A DNA stretch of 7,243 bases from Caldora sp. SIO3E6 (lineage in GTDB: Bacteria; Cyanobacteriota; Cyanobacteriia; Cyanobacteriales; Coleofasciculaceae), in contig JAAHHL010000331.1 in the NCBI GenBank assembly GCA_010672185.1, positions 1-7,243 on the forward strand. The letters run 5' to 3'. The position numbers were made by a program, and so were the translations under genes. Shown in pieces: positions 1 through 3,699 of the stretch (position 1 is its first letter; every line of letters starts with the position of its first letter). A model generated the notes under the pieces. The model saw only the letters and a program-made list of their open reading frames with translations. It had not been told where the DNA came from and searched no databases.

Positions 1-1577
1 TGGAGGGAAATATCCGGGGTAATTAGATCAAAGCCCAAAGTCAGGAAGGCAAATTGGCGGGAAAATTTAATACAGCTTTGGATAATACTCGGATGAAGTT
101 CGTCAGTAGAGTCTACCAAGTCTGCACCGGTAAAGGCAGTGATTTTCTCTTGTAAGTAGAAGATTTCTCCTGCTGGCAAGACTGTTTCCAGGGTATACCC
201 TGCCTTATGCAACAGTCGGCGACTCGTGCGATCGAAGACTAATTGATGAATAGTGCTATGGTATTCGTAGCGATCGCCTCTTCCCGGTTCTTGATTGCGT
301 AAATGGAATAGCTGCAAAATTGTGTGTTTTCCATCCCCAATCACATTAGCAGGACGTCGTTCGACACAACCGGCATACTGATGATTGATCATCAAGATGC
401 GATAGTTATGTCCGTAAATATGGGATTCAAGCTTAATCAAATCTCCGTCTGCTTCCAGTACACTAGCAGCTTGTTTGAGTTGTTCTACCGTCTGCAAATT
501 AGTAAAAACGTTGCGGCTTAGAGAACCGGCATCGGGTTTAGCTACCAGGGGGAACTTGAGGCTATCAAAAGGGATATCAGCCAGGGTTTTAAAGGTTCCA
601 TAGGACAATGGTACAGTTAGTCCCGATTGCTCCATCAATTCCAATTTGCGAGATTTGGACTGGTTATATTCCTGATCTGAGTTCATCCTGTATAAATTGC
701 CGGGATAGGTTCTGTAGATAAAGCCTTTGCCCTCTCGTTCAGCTTCAAAGATTTTTTCTCTAAGATCAATAACTTGAAAGCGAAATCCCCGTCGCATCCC
801 TTCTTGTATGATAATCCACACCGGCTTGGGCAAGTGATGGTAGTCAATGCCTTCAGTATCAGTATCATCGGTGCGAATGGGTAGGGGATCGATGCCGATC
901 GCATCTTCAACTGTAGCAGCTTCAGCGATCGCCCATGCCTCTTTGGTCGCTTCTCGCAAGTTGGTTTTAATAGGAGTTTGATGCAGTATTTGGGCTAAGG
1001 CTACGGAATTTTCTACCAAGAGTCGTGCATCCCGATTCACGGTAATCTGATTTTTTCCCAAAGCTTGAATAAAACCCATATTGGTATCCATCCGTGGGAA
1101 CCAAGCTACTTGATTCTGGGGGGGATTGATACAGCCCAATTGGCTAAAATCATAACAAGTCTGAGGGCTACAATAGCTACCTGTCGTAGCATCCCCCAAC
1201 AGCAGTAGACCAAAGACCTTATTATAAAGCGGGAATTGTCTCGTTACCGGGTCAATCTTGGCATGACGGGTTCCTTGCAACCGTTCAATTAATTTTTGGC
1301 ATTGGGAAGAGCGCATCCCGGAGATAATAGGAGTTCCGACAATGAGGATATCTGCTGCTTGAATCGACTCAAAAAATTGAGGAAATTCGTCTCCTGGACC
1401 CTCATCCCATGTTGTTCCTGGTAAAATCTGAAAATCGACGATGCGTAATTGGTCTGTTTGGCAACCTTTTTGGCGGTACAAGGCAGCAACAATATGCCAT
1501 AGGGCTTCAGTATTGCTAATTTCTGGAGATTTCTTCAGGGTACAATTGATAAACAGAACTTTAATATTGTTTCTCAT
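1..1577 (-). CDS. Flavodoxin/FMN-reductase domain fused to a CphA-like ATP-grasp ligase (C-terminus beyond window)
   Basis: Translating the minus strand from ATG 1577 gives 525 codons without a stop, running off the left edge. Residues 5-205 look like the flavodoxin-fold NAD(P)H-dependent FMN reductase family: a first beta strand and phosphate loop (VLFINCTLKKSPEISNT, 7-23), then DEGPGDEF (58-65) and ADILIVGTPI (75-84). Residues 250-525 resemble the central ATP-grasp domain of cyanophycin synthetase: VAKPDAGS (345-352) with a likely ATP-binding lysine K347, RRPANVIGDGKHTI (407-420), and TDELHP (491-496) plus GFDLITPDIS (515-524). The window ends just before the expected Glu-x-Asn metal-binding motif. 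An in-frame TAA lies eight codons upstream of the ATG, which fixes the start; no Shine-Dalgarno is visible. Family knowledge: ATP-grasp enzymes form amide or ester bonds through acyl phosphates. A role in modifying the nearby peptides is inferred; an independent amino-acid or peptide ligase role is equally possible. Confidence 0.88.
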   Translation of the reverse strand, partial: MRNNIKVLFINCTLKKSPEISNTEALWHIVAALYRQKGCQTDQLRIVDFQILPGTTWDEGPGDEFPQFFESIQAADILIVGTPIISGMRSSQCQKLIERLQGTRHAKIDPVTRQFPLYNKVFGLLLLGDATTGSYCSPQTCYDFSQLGCINPPQNQVAWFPRMDTNMGFIQALGKNQITVNRDARLLVENSVALAQILHQTPIKTNLREATKEAWAIAEAATVEDAIGIDPLPIRTDDTDTEGIDYHHLPKPVWIIIQEGMRRGFRFQVIDLREKIFEAEREGKGFIYRTYPGNLYRMNSDQEYNQSKSRKLELMEQSGLTVPLSYGTFKTLADIPFDSLKFPLVAKPDAGSLSRNVFTNLQTVEQLKQAASVLEADGDLIKLESHIYGHNYRILMINHQYAGCVERRPANVIGDGKHTILQLFHLRNQEPGRGDRYEYHSTIHQLVFDRTSRRLLHKAGYTLETVLPAGEIFYLQEKITAFTGADLVDSTDELHPSIIQSCIKFSRQFAFLTLGFDLITPDISL

Positions 1578-1591
1578 TGAGAAGGTCGAAT
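1576..1591. repeat. Left copy of a 16-bp direct repeat (ATTGAGAAGGTCGAAT)
   Basis: Identical, in the same orientation, to 5997-6012. This copy overlaps the start codon of the flavodoxin/ATP-grasp gene, and both copies sit beside a heptamer tandem array. Together they bracket the three peptide genes and the exporter. Confidence 0.8.
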
Positions 1592-1625
1592 TTAGAATTT
1601 AGAATTTAGAATTTAGGATTTAAGA
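1591..1625. repeat. Five tandem heptamers (TTTAGAA consensus)
   Basis: Three perfect TTTAGAA units are followed by TTTAGGA and TTTAAGA. They occupy most of the presumed 5' untranslated region of the flavodoxin/ATP-grasp gene. Such short tandem repeats are a known feature of filamentous cyanobacterial genomes. Confidence 0.85.
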
Positions 1626-1633
1626 TTATAGCA
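1625..1633 (-). promoter_or_regulatory. Extended -10 promoter element for the flavodoxin/ATP-grasp gene
   Basis: The minus strand reads TGCTATAAT, a perfect extended -10, about 48 bases before ATG 1577. No good -35 is seen at 17 bp (GTCTTA). All but its last base is the terminal repeat of the adjacent MITE-like element. It lies downstream of the terminator at 1742-1780, so the gene is probably transcribed separately from the peptides. Confidence 0.45.
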
Positions 1634-1722
1634 GTCGCCTTGGCGGTTAAGACATTCTCAGGTAAGGCAAGTTAACAAGGGGCTTAAGCCCCTTGTCCTA
1701 ATCGCCTTGGCGGTTGCTATAA
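1626..1722. mobile_element. MITE-like element with terminal inverted repeats and a central perfect palindrome
   Basis: The ends are inverted copies: TTATAGCA at the left and TGCTATAA at the right. Each is followed inward by a CGCCTTGGCG palindrome (1635-1644 and 1703-1712). The centre (1675-1696) is a perfect 22-bp palindrome built on GGGGCTTAAGCCCC. There is no coding capacity. The structure fits a non-autonomous element or a REP-like hairpin; no target-site duplication was established. Confidence 0.65.
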
Positions 1723-1741
1723 TACCAGAAAGAGAATTGCT

Positions 1742-1780
1742 ATAAAAAAAGCAAAGACCCCAGCAAGTCTGACTGGGGAA
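1742..1780 (-). terminator. Rho-independent-like terminator after peptide P1
   Basis: On the minus strand CCCCAG and CTGGGG (1773-1778 and 1758-1763) form a 6-bp stem with a 9-base loop. It is followed by TCTTTGCTTTTTTTAT. It lies about 75 bases past the P1 stop codon and would end the peptide transcript before the flavodoxin/ATP-grasp gene. Confidence 0.7.
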
Positions 1781-1852
1781 CTAAACTACTAGGTAGAGAG
1801 TAAATGTAACCACATCATGGTTTCTCCCCACCACTGTGCTCGATAATTAAGA

Positions 1853-2161
1853 CTAAGAACAGGGATCGAAAGGGTCCTCCTCCTGCGGTGGACTCGGCGG
1901 TTCCTCCGGAGGAGGTGTCGGTGGAAACATTTCCCTCCTCCGCCGATGCTTCCTAAACTGCTGCCGAAATTTCTTGAAACCCTTGCCTCGACGACCTCCC
2001 CCAGCTATGTCTAATTCAGACAAAGAGAGTTTAGTTAGGGGCGAGAGTTCGCTATCGAGTTCTTGTTGTTGGCTTTTTAATATTCGCGCCAAATACTTAG
2101 GCGCGGTTAGGAGTTCACCTTGGAGAGTAGAATTGGGTAAACTCTTTTCTTGCTCATCCAT
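1853..2161 (-). CDS. P1: 102-residue double-glycine-type precursor with cationic/polyproline core
   Basis: The N-terminal 55 or so residues look like a bacteriocin leader ending LTKLSLSELDIAGGG (42-56), which aligns with the leaders of P2 and P3. After the glycines, residues 57-76 are extremely basic (12 Arg/Lys and one His) with phenylalanines at 62, 65 and 69, as in an amphipathic cationic helix. Residues 79-102 switch to a Pro-rich acidic tail (11 Pro; E86, E87, E94, E95, D96, D99) with a single Cys at 101. ATG 2161 follows a run of A's with no Shine-Dalgarno; a TATACT lies about 34 bases upstream. The likely role is a secreted peptide cut and exported by the C39 transporter. The Thr/Ser and Glu/Asp residues of the tail could in principle be ATP-grasp targets, but that is speculation. 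I recognise no known core family. Confidence 0.75.
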   Translation of the reverse strand: MDEQEKSLPNSTLQGELLTAPKYLARILKSQQQELDSELSPLTKLSLSELDIAGGGRRGKGFKKFRQQFRKHRRRREMFPPTPPPEEPPSPPQEEDPFDPCS

Positions 2162-2172
2162 TTTTTTTTATG

Positions 2173-2200
2173 TACTGAATATTTTGTGTCCTTCAGTATA
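2173..2200 (-). promoter_or_regulatory. Possible P1 promoter overlapping a 7-bp inverted repeat
   Basis: TACTGAA (2173-2179) and TTCAGTA (2192-2198) form a perfect 7-bp inverted repeat with a 12-base spacer, just upstream of P1. On the minus strand TATACT (2200-2195) overlaps its outer arm and could be a -10; no clear -35 is seen. The dyad could be an operator or a 5' leader hairpin. The rest of 2201-2283 is CT-rich, with CTTCACACTTCT repeated at 2238 and 2259; I see no gene there. Confidence 0.35.
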
Positions 2201-2283
2201 TCTTGTTTTTTTTCTCCGATAGCTTGCTTCACTGACTCTTCACACTTCTCTTGCTCTTCTTCACACTTCTTAACACTTTTCTC

Positions 2284-2897
2284 CTCAAACCAACTGAAAC
2301 AAAGTTGGGAGATAATTGCCCCCTAAATCCTCCAATTCTGGGGGACTTTGAACTCCGATTCCTCTCTCAAAATTGGGGACAAGAAATTCTTGTTCCCCCC
2401 AGAATTGGGGGGCTAGGGGGGCAAAGACCAGATACTTTACCTCTCAAACCAACTGAAACAAAGTTGGGAGATAATTGCCCCCTAAATCCCCCAATTCTGG
2501 GGGACTTTGAACTCCGATTCCTCTCTCAAAATTAGGGACAAGAAATTCTTGTTCCCCCCAGAATTGGGGGGCTAGGGGGGCAAAGACCAGATACTTTACC
2601 TCTCAAGCTAACTGAAACAAAGTTGGGAGATAATTGCCCCCTAAATCTCCCAATTCTGGGGGACTTTGAACTCCATTACTCTCTCAAAATTGGGGACAAG
2701 AAATTCTTGTTCCCCTCAGAATTGGGGGGCTAGGGGGGCAAAGACCAGATACTTTACCTCTCAAGCTAACTGAAACAAAGTTGGGAGATAATTGCCCCCT
2801 AAATCCCCCAATTCTGGGGGACTTGGAACTTCATTACTCTCTCAAAATTGGGGGACTTTAAATCCGGGTTCCCCCAGAATTGGGGGCTGGGGGGCTT
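2284..2897. repeat. Tandem array of four ~159-bp structured repeat units
   Basis: Copies start near 2284, 2443, 2602 and 2760 (periods 159, 159, 158). Copies 1-3 are nearly identical and copy 4 degenerates at its right end. Each unit carries long inverted arms, starting TTGCCCCCTAAAT on one side and ending ATTGGGGGGCTAGGGGGGCAA on the other apart from copy 4, plus inner hairpins such as CCCCCAATTCTGGGGG and ACAAGAAATTCTTGT, and a CCAACT/AGTTGG stem at the left edge in copies 1-2. This resembles the C-run/G-run MITE-like repeats common in cyanobacteria, here tandemly amplified. There is no credible gene; ORFs across it are repeat translations. It fills the gap between P2 and P1 and would form strong hairpins in a P2-P1 transcript. 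Confidence 0.9.
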
Positions 2898-2911
2898 GAA
2901 AAACATTGATC

Positions 2912-3061
2912 CTAGTGAAACCGTGGGAAAGGTACTAAGCCTGCCGCCACTTGGTCTAATTCTTCATCTGAGAGCTTAGGTAGAGTGATTGTTGTAGGGT
3001 TAACAACGGATTTGTGTTGTTTTTTGGATAGTAAGTTTTTCTGATTAGTTTTCTTTTCCAT
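2912..3061 (-). CDS. P2: 49-residue precursor peptide with an 8-residue core
   Basis: The start is ATG 3061, giving a Lys-rich N-terminus (MEKKTNQKN) like that of P3. A GTG at 3094 would add 11 residues but has no Shine-Dalgarno; the ATG has AAAGG only two bases away, so the start is not certain. The leader ends LPKLSDEELDQVAAG (27-41), typical of double-glycine-type leaders cut by C39 peptidases, and aligns with P1 and P3. The predicted core is only LVPFPRFH (42-49), hydrophobic with two prolines and no Cys, Ser, Thr, Asp or Glu. It is therefore a poor substrate for lanthionine or graspetide chemistry. Role: probable exported peptide or signal. No core family is recognised. Confidence 0.8.
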   Translation of the reverse strand: MEKKTNQKNLLSKKQHKSVVNPTTITLPKLSDEELDQVAAGLVPFPRFH

Positions 3062-3206
3062 TACCTTTGTCTTAGTCTGATTTAAATTGCTCACTAGAGC
3101 TTTGACAAAGCTACCATGTTCAGGTTAGGAATAAGTATTAATTCTTATTTATCTAATGAGTGCGATCGCCTTCATTCGGTTTTCATTAGTATTTTGTCTG
3201 GTCGGT

Positions 3207-3275
3207 GGTGCGTTACAGCGCAACAGGTTCTAACCTCTCATCACAATTGGTACAGTGCAGTGCGCCTAACGCACC
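3207..3275. repeat. Small MITE-like element with GGTGCGTTA / TAACGCACC ends
   Basis: GGTGCGTTA (3207-3215) and TAACGCACC (3267-3275) are perfect 9-bp inverted ends about 50 bp apart. The right end continues into CTAC, giving the GTAGGGTGCGTTA motif I know as a frequent cyanobacterial dispersed repeat. It has no coding capacity. The rest of the P2-P3 gap holds two small dyads, AGCTTTG-A-CAAAGCT (3098-3112) and AATAAG/CTTATT (3130-3149), and two HIP1 sites; I see no gene in it on either strand. Confidence 0.7.
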
Positions 3276-3336
3276 CTACAAGATCCGCGATCGCACTGGG
3301 GTTAAAACTGAACTGCATCGCCTTTCATGCCCACCG

Positions 3337-3534
3337 CTAATTCTTTATATAGTAATAATTATCACCCTCATAAGTTACATGCGATGCTCCCGCTGCTATC
3401 GTACTCATTTCTTCACAGGAGAGTTTAGTGAGTTTGTTACCTGTAATGCTGGGAGAGTTTGATGCTGGGAGAGTTATGAAGTTGCCGCCTATAGAGGAAG
3501 TTGGTAACTCTCTATCTTTTTTATTCCTCTTCAT
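3337..3534 (-). CDS. P3: 65-residue precursor peptide with a Tyr-rich core
   Basis: ATG 3534 is preceded by a good Shine-Dalgarno. The N-terminus is basic (MKRNKKDRE). The leader shares ITLP with P2 and ends LTKLSCEEMSTIAAG (35-49), matching the leader motif of P2 and P1; cleavage is expected after Gly49. The predicted core ASHVTYEGDNYYYIKN (50-65) has four Tyr, one Thr, one Ser, Glu57 and Asp59, and no Cys. The gene lies 165 bases after the exporter stop on the same strand, so cotranscription is possible. It is likely the first of three substrates of that exporter. The core matches nothing I recognise; the call rests on the leader and context. Confidence 0.82.
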   Translation of the reverse strand: MKRNKKDRELPTSSIGGNFITLPASNSPSITGNKLTKLSCEEMSTIAAGASHVTYEGDNYYYIKN

Positions 3535-3541
3535 TTTTTTG

Positions 3542-3546
3542 TCCTT
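3542..3546 (-). promoter_or_regulatory. Shine-Dalgarno of P3
   Basis: The minus strand reads AAGGA seven bases before ATG 3534. It is the only clear ribosome binding site among the peptide genes and supports P3 as translated. Confidence 0.7.
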
Positions 3547-3575
3547 TTCTATGTTAGTTTGCTAAAAAATTTTCA

Positions 3576-3599
3576 TGGCAGCATCAAATGCCATTTGAT
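3576..3599 (-). terminator. Two mutually exclusive hairpins between exporter and P3 (possible attenuator)
   Basis: ATCAAATG / CATTTGAT (3583-3590 and 3592-3599) form an 8-bp dyad. TGGCA / TGCCA (3576-3580 and 3589-3593) form an overlapping alternative. On the minus strand the second is followed at once by TGAAAATTTTTT. The latter could be a weak terminator that the former would disrupt, which would set exporter-to-peptide read-through. The stems are short, so this is tentative. Confidence 0.35.
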
Positions 3600-3637
3600 A
3601 CACTGTCAAATCTTTATGACTTTTAATAAATTCTTTT

Positions 3638-3677
3638 CCCATCTCCTCCACTCCTCCGCACCTCCGCTCCCCATCTC
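3638..3677. repeat. Five tandem octamers just after the exporter stop
   Basis: The units CCCATCTC, CTCCACTC, CTCCGCAC, CTCCGCTC and CCCATCTC are in exact 8-bp register. They belong to the same octamer family as the array inside the exporter gene at 4435-4530. Confidence 0.75.
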
Positions 3678-3699
3678 CCATCAGGGAAACACCAAAACC

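Noticed and set aside
1289..1492. Short ORFs at 324-521, 683-910 and 1289-1492
   Set aside because: They are in other frames of the long flavodoxin/ATP-grasp gene, which has clear family motifs throughout.
1974..2222. 82-residue plus-strand ORF opposite P1
   Set aside because: It is antisense to P1, whose leader matches P2 and P3; nothing supports the plus-strand reading.
2251..2535. 94-residue plus-strand ORF with an internal repeat
   Set aside because: It spans the first two copies of the 159-bp array and ends in repeat DNA; there is no ribosome binding site or protein-like composition.
2284..2897. CRISPR array
   Set aside because: The ~159-bp units are almost wholly repeated with no unique spacers, and no cas genes are present.
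2912..3094. GTG 3094 as the start of P2
   Set aside because: There is no Shine-Dalgarno, and the ATG at 3061 gives an N-terminus like that of P3; kept only as an alternative.
3116..3462. Plus-strand ORFs of 74 and 85 residues
   Set aside because: They cross the GGTGCGTTA inverted-repeat element and the antisense of P3; no ribosome binding site or recognisable protein features.
1853..3534. Microviridin-type graspetide precursors
   Set aside because: The peptides lack the PFFARFL leader motif and the TxKYPSD core, and the ATP-grasp domain resembles cyanophycin synthetase rather than MvdC/MvdD.
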